Assembly (NCBI RefSeq): GCF_035271705.1
Contig: NZ_DATERI010000212.1
Span: forward strand, 13,451 to 77,450
Direction of reading: 5' to 3'
DNA length: 64,000 bases
Source of the DNA: Buttiauxella sp035271705
Lineage (GTDB): Bacteria; Pseudomonadota; Gammaproteobacteria; Enterobacterales; Enterobacteriaceae
The position numbers and the translations under genes are program-made. Position 1 is the stretch's first letter. Every line of letters begins with the position of its first letter. Shown here one piece after another: positions 32,958-41,261 of the stretch. A model generated the notes under the pieces. That model ran no database searches. It was given only the letters and a program-made list of their open reading frames with translations, and was not told the DNA's origin.

Positions 32958-34415
32958 ATGACTATAACTCCTCAACAATTGATCGCGCTGCTACCGCTGC
33001 TCGTCGTCGGATTGACGGTGGTGGTTGTGATGCTCTCCATAGCGTGGCGACGCGACCATTTTATCAATGCAACATTGTCAGTTATCGGACTTAACGCAGC
33101 ACTCGTTTCACTCTGGTTTGTGGGTCAAGTTGGAGCCATGGATGTCACGCCGCTGATGCGCGTTGATGGCTATGCGATGCTCTACACCGGACTGGTTCTG
33201 CTGGCGAGCCTGGCAACCTGTACGTTTGCTTATCCGTGGCTTGAGGGATACACCGACAACCGCGAAGAGTTTTACCTGCTGGTGCTGATTGCCGCCCTTG
33301 GCGGTATTCTGCTGGCAAACGCCAATCACCTGGCGGCGTTGTTCCTCGGTATTGAATTGATTTCACTGCCGTTGTTCGGCCTAATTGGTTACGCCTTCCG
33401 TCAGAAACGCTCGCTGGAAGCCAGTATCAAATACACCATTCTGTCTGCGTGTGCGTCTTCATTCCTGCTGTTCGGTATGGCGCTGGTGTATGCAGAGTCT
33501 GGCGACCTGTCGTTTGTGGCTCTCGGTAAGAGCATGGCAGACAACTCGCTGCACGAACCGCTGCTGTTGGCGGGTTTGGGTATGATGATTGTTGGCCTGG
33601 GCTTTAAATTGTCACTGGTTCCATTCCACCTGTGGACGCCAGATGTTTATCAGGGCGCTCCGGCTCCGGTTTCTACTTTCCTGGCGACGGCCAGCAAAAT
33701 CGCCATTTTTGGTGTGGTGATGCGTCTGTTCCTCTATGCGCCAGTTGGCGATAGCGAAGCGGTACGTGTGGTACTCGGTATTATTGCCTTCATCTCCATC
33801 ATCTTCGGTAACTTGATGGCGTTGAGTCAGACCAACATTAAGCGTCTGCTGGGTTACTCGTCTATCTCCCACCTCGGTTACTTGATGGTGGCATTGATTG
33901 CGCTGCAAAGCGGCGATATGTCGATGGAATCGGTTGGCGTTTATCTGGCAGGCTATCTGTTCAGCAGCCTCGGCGCGTTCGGCGTGGTCAGCCTGATGTC
34001 CAGCCCATACCGAGGCCCGGATGCAGACTCGCTGTACTCTTACCGTGGTCTGTTCTGGCACAAGCCAGTTCTGTCTGCGGTGATGACGGTGATGATGCTG
34101 TCCCTGGCCGGTATCCCAATGACGCTGGGCTTCATCGGTAAGTTCTACATCATTGCGGTAGGTGTTCAGTCTCACCTGTGGTGGTTGACCGGCGCTGTGG
34201 TGCTGGGCAGTGCAATTGGTTTGTACTACTACCTGCGTGTGACGGTGAGTTTGTACCTGAACGCGCCGCAACAATTGACCCGTGATACCCCAACTAACTG
34301 GGCGTTAACAGCGGGCGGGGTTGTGGTGTTGATCTCGGCTGTGCTGGTGCTGTTGCTGGGTGTTTACCCGCAACCGCTTATCAGTCTGGTGCGTTTGGCA
34401 ACACCGATGATGTAA
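32958..34415 (+). CDS. nuoN: NADH:quinone oxidoreductase subunit N
   Basis: Third antiporter-like proton-pumping subunit (ND2), 485 residues as in E. coli, about 14 helices. The TM5 glutamate is in ALFLGIELISLPLFGLIGY, and the lysines are in ASIKYTILSACASS and GFKLSLVPFHLWTPDVYQG. It is the last of the thirteen nuo genes and is followed 49 bases later by a strong terminator, which marks the operon end. In E. coli the genes beyond this point are different, so the stop of nuoN also marks the left edge of a synteny break. Confidence 0.97.
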   Translation: MTITPQQLIALLPLLVVGLTVVVVMLSIAWRRDHFINATLSVIGLNAALVSLWFVGQVGAMDVTPLMRVDGYAMLYTGLVLLASLATCTFAYPWLEGYTDNREEFYLLVLIAALGGILLANANHLAALFLGIELISLPLFGLIGYAFRQKRSLEASIKYTILSACASSFLLFGMALVYAESGDLSFVALGKSMADNSLHEPLLLAGLGMMIVGLGFKLSLVPFHLWTPDVYQGAPAPVSTFLATASKIAIFGVVMRLFLYAPVGDSEAVRVVLGIIAFISIIFGNLMALSQTNIKRLLGYSSISHLGYLMVALIALQSGDMSMESVGVYLAGYLFSSLGAFGVVSLMSSPYRGPDADSLYSYRGLFWHKPVLSAVMTVMMLSLAGIPMTLGFIGKFYIIAVGVQSHLWWLTGAVVLGSAIGLYYYLRVTVSLYLNAPQQLTRDTPTNWALTAGGVVVLISAVLVLLLGVYPQPLISLVRLATPMM

Positions 34416-34464
34416 GTGGGTTTTGTCGGGTTCATACAGCGACATCCACCAAATATTCAAGCGT

Positions 34465-34492
34465 AAGGCTACCCAATCGGGTAGCCTTTTTT
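34465..34492 (+). terminator. Terminator of the nuo operon
   Basis: Perfect ten-base stem AAGGCTACCC / GGGTAGCCTT with an AATC loop, followed by a T-run. Confidence 0.95.
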
Positions 34493-34538
34493 GTTACCGT
34501 GATAATTTTCAGCACCCTCTATTTCGAAGGAATCAGTC

Positions 34539-35021
34539 ATGATCTTGCTCAGGCCAATGCAGGAGGATGAGTACTCTGCTTATCTTGAATACTTTATTCC
34601 CGATTATGCGAAGGAAATTGAATCAAACTACGGGCTTTCCGATTGTGAGTCTCTGGCAAGAGCGCAACGGGAAATAGAGGCGGATCTCCCTGTGGGGGTT
34701 AACACGCCGGGGCAGGTTTTGCTCTGTCTGATTACCCGGTTAGGCGATAAAGACCAGCATGTGGGATACCTCTGGTACAAACCCGATGCAGATATGCGTA
34801 CCGTATTCATCTACGATTTTCACATATTCGGTTCCTACCAGGGGCAGGGGCTGGGTAAACAGGCGCTGAGTGCTCTCGAGCAAGATCTTCGTGAAAAGGA
34901 TGTTGAACAGATAAGACTCCGTGTCGCCGGTGACAACGGTTGCGCACGGCATGTTTACGAGTCTACTGGGTTTCGGGTAACTGGGGTCAATATGAGCAAA
35001 GTCATTACGGATGGCAGATAG
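34539..35021 (+). CDS. GNAT-family N-acetyltransferase, substrate unknown
   Basis: A 160-residue GCN5-related acetyltransferase. The acetyl-CoA pyrophosphate-binding loop is QGQGLGKQAL at 101-110 after the beta-bulge strand VFIYDFHIF, and the C-terminal motif is ARHVYESTGFRVTG, usual for small-molecule or protein N-acetyltransferases. There is no membrane segment. It stands alone between the nuo terminator and a palindromic repeat, with no partner that would suggest a substrate. It is not the gene found beside nuoN in E. coli. The family is sure, the substrate unknown. Confidence 0.88.
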   Translation: MILLRPMQEDEYSAYLEYFIPDYAKEIESNYGLSDCESLARAQREIEADLPVGVNTPGQVLLCLITRLGDKDQHVGYLWYKPDADMRTVFIYDFHIFGSYQGQGLGKQALSALEQDLREKDVEQIRLRVAGDNGCARHVYESTGFRVTGVNMSKVITDGR

Positions 35022-35024
35022 TCG

Positions 35025-35169
35025 AAACCCGGCTTCTGCCTAACACCGTTAGTTTAAGAACGAGATATCCGGGGCGACCACCGGGTTTGGCATCCCTCCG
35101 GGAACCAAATCCCGGTGTTTCCCCTCATTCATTGGCTTAAGTGAACGGTGTTAGGCTTTGGCCGGGTTT
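35025..35169. repeat. 145-bp nested palindromic element
   Basis: Two 34-base arms (35025-35058 and 35136-35169) are inverted repeats matching at 27 of 34 positions, including AAACCCGG and TAACACCGTT blocks. Inside is a second palindrome, CACCGGGTTTGG at 35079-35090 against CCAAATCCCGGTG at 35105-35117. It fills the gap between two convergent genes and may act as a bidirectional terminator. The form resembles a miniature inverted-repeat element; no ERIC words are present. Confidence 0.75.
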
Positions 35170-35180
35170 TGCTTGCAGTC

Positions 35181-36968
35181 TTACAGACGGAATTGATTCA
35201 CCGCCAGAGTCAGTTCGCCTGCCTGATCCTGAAGTGCCGCAGAAGCAGCCGTTGATTCCTCAACCAGGGCTGCGTTCTGCTGCACCATGGTATCGAGTTG
35301 GGCTACCGCAGCATTGATTTCCGCAATGCCTTTCATTTGCTCATCCGCAGCCTGGTTAATTTCCGCCATCATGGTGGTGACGGAAGTCACGCTGGTGACA
35401 ATTTCCTGCATGGTATTACCAGTATGGTGAACCTGCTTTGCACCCGATGACACGCTAGTCACCGTCGAATCGATAAGTACTCTTATCTCTTTAGCCGCCT
35501 GCGCGCTGCGGCTTGCCAGGTTCCGTACTTCATTGGCTACTACCGCGAATCCTCTTCCTTGCTCACCTGCTCGCGCGGCCTCCACCGAGGCATTCAGTGC
35601 CAGAATATTTGTCTGGAACGCAATACCATCAATCACGCCGATAATATTGCCGATCTTCTCGGAGGCTGCTTCTATGGCGTTCATAGTCTGAATCACATCG
35701 CGCACCGAGTTGCCACCACGGCGTGCAACCTCGGCGGCAGAAAGCACGGCCTTGTTGGCTTCATGAGATGAACTGGCTGAGTGCGCGACAGTTGAAGAGA
35801 TCTGTTCCAACGCCGCTGAGGTCTGTTGCAGACTTGCGGCAGCCGATTCTGTACGCGCAGAAAGATCGATATTCCCAGAGGAAATTTCCTCGGAAGCAAT
35901 ACGCACCGACTCGCTACTACTACGAATGGATTTCATCACCACCGCGAGCTTGTCGACAAACCGGTTAAATGCGCTGGCAATCTGTGCCACTTCATCATTG
36001 CCGTCCACAACTAAACGCTGGGTTAAGTCTTCGGTACCCTGAGCGATGGAGTCCATTGCCTCACGAACGCGGATCAACGGGCCAAGGCTGCGCTTAGTGA
36101 TAAAGCTGATGATAAGTGCGGCGAGCGCAATCAGCACGATCAAAGAGACCGTTGAAGTCCACAGTAGCGAACGCATGCTTGCGGTTGCCTCTGCTTTATC
36201 CATCGCCACCACGATGTACCAGTTGGTGCCTTTAACCGGCATGGCCATCATAAAGGTGGGGCGTTCTAAAACATTAGCCTGAATCGGTACTGCAGAATTC
36301 AGCAATTCTGACAGTTTGAGGTCCTGCGCAATGCCGGAGAGGGGTTTGAGGGTGAGCGATTCGTCCGGGTGGGCGATGATCGTTCCATCGGCGTCCATCA
36401 ACATGCCGAAACTACCCTCGGTCGGATGAATTGAACGCACGTTGGCAATCACCGCATCCATATTGATATCACCTTCCACCACACCCAGCAGTTCCCCGTT
36501 CTCAATACGCGGTGCTGCCACGGTGACAATAAGTTTTTTCGTACCGGCATCCTGATAAGGATTTGTCACGATTGGCTTTTTCGCTTGGGCCGCCTGAATA
36601 TACCACGGGCGAGAAGTCGGGTCGTAACCCTCCGGGATACCCGATGCATCAGAGGAAATATCACGTTTGTCCGGATAACCAATGTCCACATTGATAAAGT
36701 GACCAGAAGTGGCAACCTGGGTTAACAGTGGAACCGGATCGGCATCGCTAACATGGGCTGTCAAGGAACTAATCTGGGCGACTTTGGTTTCAGTCCACTG
36801 ATTCACTGTTTCAGAGTGACTTTCCGCCAAGGCGGTAAGTGTACTGTTGATTGAATTATTGTTTGCAGAATTACTAATTAGATAATTAATAAAGGTATTT
36901 ACGCATAATGCGCTGACCACAATTAATGTTGTAGCAACTAAAACTCTGCTGCGGATGGAGTTAAACAT
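35181..36968 (-). CDS. Methyl-accepting chemotaxis protein with amino-acid-type dCache domain
   Basis: Transmembrane chemoreceptor of 595 residues: TM1 at about 8-30, periplasmic double-Cache domain about 35-265, TM2 about 270-290, HAMP about 291-345, then the coiled-coil signalling domain with the hairpin tip GIAFQTNILALNASVEAARA and EQGRGFAVVANEVRNLA. Seven periplasmic residues (Y115, R120, W122, Y123, Y138, D140, D167) sit exactly six positions before the amino-acid-contacting residues I recall for PctA of Pseudomonas, so an amino acid ligand is likely. It lacks the C-terminal NWETF-type pentapeptide that tethers CheR and CheB. It is not one of the E. coli receptors Tar, Tsr, Trg or Tap. 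No che genes are nearby. Confidence 0.95.
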   Translation of the reverse strand: MFNSIRSRVLVATTLIVVSALCVNTFINYLISNSANNNSINSTLTALAESHSETVNQWTETKVAQISSLTAHVSDADPVPLLTQVATSGHFINVDIGYPDKRDISSDASGIPEGYDPTSRPWYIQAAQAKKPIVTNPYQDAGTKKLIVTVAAPRIENGELLGVVEGDINMDAVIANVRSIHPTEGSFGMLMDADGTIIAHPDESLTLKPLSGIAQDLKLSELLNSAVPIQANVLERPTFMMAMPVKGTNWYIVVAMDKAEATASMRSLLWTSTVSLIVLIALAALIISFITKRSLGPLIRVREAMDSIAQGTEDLTQRLVVDGNDEVAQIASAFNRFVDKLAVVMKSIRSSSESVRIASEEISSGNIDLSARTESAAASLQQTSAALEQISSTVAHSASSSHEANKAVLSAAEVARRGGNSVRDVIQTMNAIEAASEKIGNIIGVIDGIAFQTNILALNASVEAARAGEQGRGFAVVANEVRNLASRSAQAAKEIRVLIDSTVTSVSSGAKQVHHTGNTMQEIVTSVTSVTTMMAEINQAADEQMKGIAEINAAVAQLDTMVQQNAALVEESTAASAALQDQAGELTLAVNQFRL

Positions 36969-37066
36969 GCTATGGCCTTCCGGGTTATTTATAAATGCAT
37001 TAGTGGCTATTAACGACCGGAACGGGAATAACTTTAATTATTTACACTGAAACAGGAGGGGGAAAT

Positions 37067-37159
37067 ATGACCGATTTAAATACGGGTTTATTGAATAAAT
37101 CGAACTTTGGGTTATTGCTACGCTCAAGTGACGGCACAGAAGACCCCATACGCGCCTGA
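37067..37159 (+). CDS. Possible 30-residue small protein
   Basis: ATG at 37067 through TGA at 37159, preceded by AGGAGGGGG at 37055-37063, one of the strongest ribosome binding sites in the window. The peptide starts MTDLNTGLL and ends DGTEDPIRA; it is polar with one short leucine stretch and is not obviously membrane-spanning. It is divergent from the chemoreceptor gene by 98 bases. I do not recognise a family. It could instead be a translated leader or chance open frame. Confidence 0.4.
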   Translation: MTDLNTGLLNKSNFGLLLRSSDGTEDPIRA

Positions 37160-37345
37160 TTTAACGAGGTAAAGTGTCCTCACGGGTCTCTGCTTTGTTA
37201 AAGCGATATATTCCCAATTCAAAAGGATTGCTAATATATTTCATCTACAGTCCCTCTAATTGTAGGGGTATTTAGGCGTCAAAAGGCAGAAAAACATTAA
37301 CATCGTTTAAAGTACGTGGATTGGTCACCGAGCTATTCCTGTCAA

Positions 37346-37411
37346 AATACATCCGAAATAATTCGGATTGCATTGAAGCGGTAAGAGAACAATTCCCGAT
37401 GAGCTTACTAC
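37346..37411 (+). repeat. Truncated ERIC element upstream of the ybgA-like gene
   Basis: About 66 bases match the left half of ERIC (AAATAATTCGGATTGCATTG, then AATTCCCGATGAGCTTACTA) and stop at the centre of symmetry. The right half is missing. It lies 31 bases before the ybgA-like start codon. Confidence 0.75.
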
Positions 37412-37442
37412 ACTTAAATGAACACTTTCAAAGGAGCAAGTC

Positions 37443-38399
37443 ATGAGTGACAAAATGAGTATTGGCATCAGCGCTTGCTTACTTGGGGAAAATGTCCGGT
37501 TTGATGGTGGGCATAAAAGGCTGGCGTTTGCCATTAATGAGCTGGCACCGTGGGTGCATTTTGAACCTGTATGCCCGGAAATGGCGATTGGTTTACCGAC
37601 CCCAAGACCCGCTTTGCGTCTGGTTAAATTGGACGATGGTGAAGTTGCCTTACGTTTTAGCAATCATCGTGAAGGGGATTTAACTCAGGCGATGCAGCAG
37701 TTCTCAGCCCGCCGCATCGCGGGTCTGGAGCATTTGTGCGGTTATATTGTTTGTGCAAAATCTCCGAGCTGTGGCATGGAACGAGTGAGGGTTTACGATG
37801 CAGAAGGCAGCAATAACCGAAAAAGTGGCACGGGGATATTTACCGCTGAACTGAAACGCCAACTGCCCTGGCTCCCCGTGGAAGAGGATGGACGCTTATA
37901 CGATCCGGCGATCCGCGAGAATTTTGTTGAGCGCATTTATACGCTTTATGAGCTTAATAAATTGCGAAACGCAGGCCTGACGCGCGGTGGGCTTATCGAA
38001 TTTCATAGCCGCTATAAATTGCTGCTGCTGGCGCATTCACAGCCGCAATATCGGGAGCTGGGGCGTTTTGTGGCGGATATCGTCAGCTGGGGTTCTCTGG
38101 ATGACTTTTTCAATGAATATCGCCAGCGCTTAATGGCCTTGCTTGAGCATCAGGCGACGCGTCGCAACCACACTAACGTGCTAATGCATGTTCAGGGATA
38201 CTTCCGCCGCCAGTTAAATTCTCGCCAGCGACAGGAGCTCTCAGGCCTTATCGACAGGTATCGCCAGGGAACCCAACCTTTACTGGCACCTATCACCTTG
38301 TTAAAACACTATATGGCAGAATATCCTGACGCTTATCTGGCGCAACAGCGCTACTTTGAGCCGTATCCCGAAGCGTTACGCTTGCGGCTTGGCAATTAA
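37443..38399 (+). CDS. ybgA: DUF523-DUF1722 fusion protein (long YbgA)
   Basis: A 318-residue cytoplasmic protein with two domains. The N-terminal DUF523 (about 5-150) has conserved cysteines C12, C44, C99, C104 and C110 in ISACLLGENVRFDG, FEPVCPEM and CGYIVCAKSPSCGM. The C-terminal DUF1722 (about 190-310) is what the 169-residue E. coli YbgA consists of. Fusions of this kind occur in other gammaproteobacteria. Its position directly before phrB is as in E. coli and supports the name. The role is unknown; linkage to photolyase suggests light or UV stress. AAGGAGC precedes the start. Confidence 0.9.
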   Translation: MSDKMSIGISACLLGENVRFDGGHKRLAFAINELAPWVHFEPVCPEMAIGLPTPRPALRLVKLDDGEVALRFSNHREGDLTQAMQQFSARRIAGLEHLCGYIVCAKSPSCGMERVRVYDAEGSNNRKSGTGIFTAELKRQLPWLPVEEDGRLYDPAIRENFVERIYTLYELNKLRNAGLTRGGLIEFHSRYKLLLLAHSQPQYRELGRFVADIVSWGSLDDFFNEYRQRLMALLEHQATRRNHTNVLMHVQGYFRRQLNSRQRQELSGLIDRYRQGTQPLLAPITLLKHYMAEYPDAYLAQQRYFEPYPEALRLRLGN

Positions 38400-38411
38400 T
38401 TATGGAGTTGT

Positions 38412-39830
38412 ATGACCACGCATTTGGTCTGGTTTCGCAATGATTTACGGGTCAACGACAATCTGGCGCTGGCTGCTGCCTGCCGTGACCCTGATGCCAG
38501 GGTTATTGGGATATTTATCGCCACACCTCTTCAATGGCGCAAACATGAGATGTCTCCCCGCCAGGCGGAATTCATCTGGCAGCATTTGCAAAGCTTGCAT
38601 ACTGCGCTTGCGGCCAGGGGAATTGACCTGTTTATCCGGCAAGTCGATGGCTTTGATGAGAGTGTCGATTTTCTGAAAAACTTCTGTGAAACGCAGCAAG
38701 TGAATGCGCTCTTTTACAACTATCAATATGAGTTCAATGAACGCCAGCGCGATGCCGAACTAGAAAAGGTGCTGGGATCAGATGTGGTTTGCCAGGGATT
38801 TGATGACAGTGTTTTGCTGCCGCCAGGCAGTGTGACGACGGGTAATCACGAGATGTACAAAGTGTTTACCCCGTTTAGTAAAGCGTTCATAAAACGTCTT
38901 AAAGAAGGTCTACCAGAATGTGTTTCTTCACCGCAAGTGCGCAATGCCTTACAGGTTGAAACTGCAAATATCTGCACATTCGATTACCCGCAACAATCGG
39001 TTGACCCAAACCTATTCCCTTATGGCGAAAAGCAGGCGATTAACCAGTTGCGCTTCTTTTGCCGCCAGCGTGTTGAGGATTACGCGCAACAACGTGATTT
39101 CCCCGCCGTTGACGGCACCAGCCGTTTGTCGGCTTATCTGGCGATAGGTGTGCTGTCACCTCGTCAATGTTTACAACGTTTGCTGAGTGAACATCCTCAG
39201 GCACTTGAAGGTGGTGTCGGATCCGTTTGGTTAAACGAGTTAATCTGGCGCGAGTTTTATCGCCACTTGCTGGTAGCCTGGCCCAAACTCTGCCGTCATC
39301 AGCCGTTTATCCCATGGACAGATAGCGTGGCATGGCGACAAGATAACGCTCAGTTTGTTGCCTGGCAGCAAGGTAACACCGGTTTTCCGATTGTGGATGC
39401 GGCGATGCGGCAATTGAATGCCACCGGCTGGATGCACAACCGCTTACGAATGGTGGTGGCCAGTTTTTTAGTCAAAGATTTATTGATCGACTGGCGGCAG
39501 GGTGAACGCTACTTTATGTCACAACTTATTGATGGCGACCTGGCGGCCAATAACGGTGGCTGGCAGTGGGCAGCCTCGACGGGTACTGATGCCGCGCCTT
39601 ATTTTCGCATCTTTAACCCGACCACCCAAGGTGAGCGGTTTGATAAGCAAGGTGAATTTATACGCCAGTGGTTGCCAGAACTGGGGATTGTGCCAGATAA
39701 ATACATTCATACCCCATGGGTTTGGGCTGATATTCAGCCACTGACGCTGGACTACCCACGTCCCATTGTTGACCATAAACAGGCACGTATAGCCACACTC
39801 GCCGCTTATGAAGTGGCCCGTAAATCTTGA
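38412..39830 (+). CDS. phrB: Deoxyribodipyrimidine photolyase PhrB
   Basis: Blue-light-driven repair enzyme that splits cyclobutane pyrimidine dimers in DNA. The 472 residues equal the E. coli length. It has an N-terminal antenna-binding alpha/beta domain (TTHLVWFRNDLRVNDNLAL) and a C-terminal FAD domain with DGTSRLSAYLAIGVLSPRQC, the active-site loop VWLNELIWREFYRHLL and the FAD/DNA motif MHNRLRMVVASFLVKDLLIDW, including the electron-transfer tryptophans. It starts 12 bases after the ybgA-like gene and ybgI follows 10 bases later; dtpD, which separates phr from ybgI in E. coli, is absent. Confidence 0.97.
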   Translation: MTTHLVWFRNDLRVNDNLALAAACRDPDARVIGIFIATPLQWRKHEMSPRQAEFIWQHLQSLHTALAARGIDLFIRQVDGFDESVDFLKNFCETQQVNALFYNYQYEFNERQRDAELEKVLGSDVVCQGFDDSVLLPPGSVTTGNHEMYKVFTPFSKAFIKRLKEGLPECVSSPQVRNALQVETANICTFDYPQQSVDPNLFPYGEKQAINQLRFFCRQRVEDYAQQRDFPAVDGTSRLSAYLAIGVLSPRQCLQRLLSEHPQALEGGVGSVWLNELIWREFYRHLLVAWPKLCRHQPFIPWTDSVAWRQDNAQFVAWQQGNTGFPIVDAAMRQLNATGWMHNRLRMVVASFLVKDLLIDWRQGERYFMSQLIDGDLAANNGGWQWAASTGTDAAPYFRIFNPTTQGERFDKQGEFIRQWLPELGIVPDKYIHTPWVWADIQPLTLDYPRPIVDHKQARIATLAAYEVARKS

Positions 39831-39840
39831 GAGCAAGAAC

Positions 39841-40584
39841 ATGAAAAATAGCGAACTGGAACGCCTGATTAACGAGAAACTCAACAGCGCTGCGATCAGC
39901 GACTACGCGCCGAATGGTTTGCAGGTTGAAGGACGCGAAGAAGTACGCAAAATCATTACTGGCGTGACGGCAAGTCAGGCGTTGATTGATGAAGCGATAC
40001 GAAGCCAGGCAGACGCGGTGATTGTTCACCATGGTTACTTCTGGAAAGGTGAATCACCAGTGATTCGTGGCATGAAGCGCCATCGCCTGAAAGCGTTACT
40101 GAGTCACGATATCAATCTCTACGGCTGGCATTTGCCGCTTGATGCGCATCCACAACTGGGTAATAACGCGCAACTCGGTGCGCTGTTGGGGATTGAAACC
40201 CAGGGTGAAATCGAGCCGCTAGTGCCATGGGGAGAGTTTCCAACGCCGTTATCTGGCGTTGAGCTGGCATCATGGATTGAGATGCGCCTTGGGCGAACGC
40301 CACTGTGGTGTGGCGATACTGGCCCTGAGCAAATTCGCCGCGTAGCCTGGTGTACTGGCGGCGGGCAAAACTTTATAGATAGCGCGGCACGTTTTGGTGT
40401 TGATGCGTTTATTACTGGCGAAGTTTCAGAGCAAACCATCCATTCTGCGCGTGAACAGGGGCTGCATTTCTATGCGGCCGGGCATCATGCCACTGAACGC
40501 GGCGGCATCCAGGCACTGAGTGACTGGCTGAACAGCGAAACAGATTTGGACGTCACGTTCATCGATATTCCTAACCCTGCATAG
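39841..40584 (+). CDS. ybgI: NIF3-family metal-binding protein YbgI
   Basis: Dinuclear metal protein of the NIF3/DUF34 (GTP cyclohydrolase I type 2-like) family that forms a ring-shaped hexamer in E. coli; its reaction is not settled. From the ATG at 39841 it is 247 residues as in E. coli; the more distant in-frame ATG at 39808 lies inside phrB. Metal ligands H63, H64, D101, H215 and E219 are at exactly the E. coli positions (VHHGYFW, LPLDAH, GHHATE). It is upstream of pxpB with a 20-base gap. Confidence 0.95.
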   Translation: MKNSELERLINEKLNSAAISDYAPNGLQVEGREEVRKIITGVTASQALIDEAIRSQADAVIVHHGYFWKGESPVIRGMKRHRLKALLSHDINLYGWHLPLDAHPQLGNNAQLGALLGIETQGEIEPLVPWGEFPTPLSGVELASWIEMRLGRTPLWCGDTGPEQIRRVAWCTGGGQNFIDSAARFGVDAFITGEVSEQTIHSAREQGLHFYAAGHHATERGGIQALSDWLNSETDLDVTFIDIPNPA

Positions 40585-40604
40585 CGCAAAACCAAGGAGC
40601 AAAA

Positions 40605-41261
40605 GTGCAAAGAGCACGGTGTTATCTGTTAGGCGAAAGTGCAGTGGTTCTTGAGCTGGAACCCCCTTTATCGCTAAAAAGCCAGCAACGCATCTGGGGA
40701 TTAACGCAACGACTGTTAGAAGCGCCTGCAGTACTGGAAGTGATTCCTGGGATGAACAACATCACCGTGGTACTGCGTGAGCCGCAAAGCCTGGCGCTGG
40801 ATGGCATTGAACGTATTCAACGCTGGTGGGAGGAGAGCGAGGCGATTGTGCCTGAATCCCGACGCATTGAAATTCCGGTTATTTACGGCGGAAGTTTCGG
40901 CCCTGATCTCTGGGAAGTTGCCGAACATTGTGGGTTATCGCCAAGCCAGGTGGTGGAGCAGCATTCCTCAGTTGACTATATCGTCTACTTCCTCGGTTTC
41001 CAGCCCGGCTTCGCCTACCTTGGCGGGCTGGCGCAAGCGCTTGAAACACCCCGTCGAGCTGAACCGCGTTTGTTAGTACCAGCCGGTTCGGTGGGGATTG
41101 GGGGCAGCCAGACGGGGATTTATCCGCTAGCCACACCAGGCGGCTGGCAACTTATCGGCCAGACGCCAGTGCAGTTGTTCAATCCGGCAGATGAAATGCC
41201 AACATTATTGGCTCCGGGTGATACCGTTCGCTTCGTGCCTCAAAAGGAGGGCGTGTGCTGA
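40605..41261 (+). CDS. pxpB: 5-oxoprolinase subunit PxpB
   Basis: Subunit of the ATP-dependent PxpABC 5-oxoprolinase, which opens the 5-oxoproline ring to give glutamate; homologous to the N-terminal part of urea/allophanate-type carboxylase proteins (formerly KipI-like YbgJ). The 218 residues equal the E. coli length. The cyclophilin-like C-terminal fold has the conserved FLGFQPGFAYLGGL and GSVGIGGSQTGIYP motifs. Its stop codon overlaps the pxpC start by seven bases. The third subunit gene, pxpA, is not next to it here. Confidence 0.95.
   Translation: MQRARCYLLGESAVVLELEPPLSLKSQQRIWGLTQRLLEAPAVLEVIPGMNNITVVLREPQSLALDGIERIQRWWEESEAIVPESRRIEIPVIYGGSFGPDLWEVAEHCGLSPSQVVEQHSSVDYIVYFLGFQPGFAYLGGLAQALETPRRAEPRLLVPAGSVGIGGSQTGIYPLATPGGWQLIGQTPVQLFNPADEMPTLLAPGDTVRFVPQKEGVC

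Larger units (their letters stand above)
36969..37442. other. 474-base region between the chemoreceptor and the ybgA-like gene
   Basis: AT-rich gap containing the divergent promoters, a 30-codon open frame with a strong ribosome binding site (37067-37159) and a truncated ERIC (37346-37411). No other credible gene. A CCCTCTAATTGTAGGGG hairpin-like segment is visible around 37251-37268. The gap lies at the synteny junction between the nuo and gltA blocks. Confidence 0.6.
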
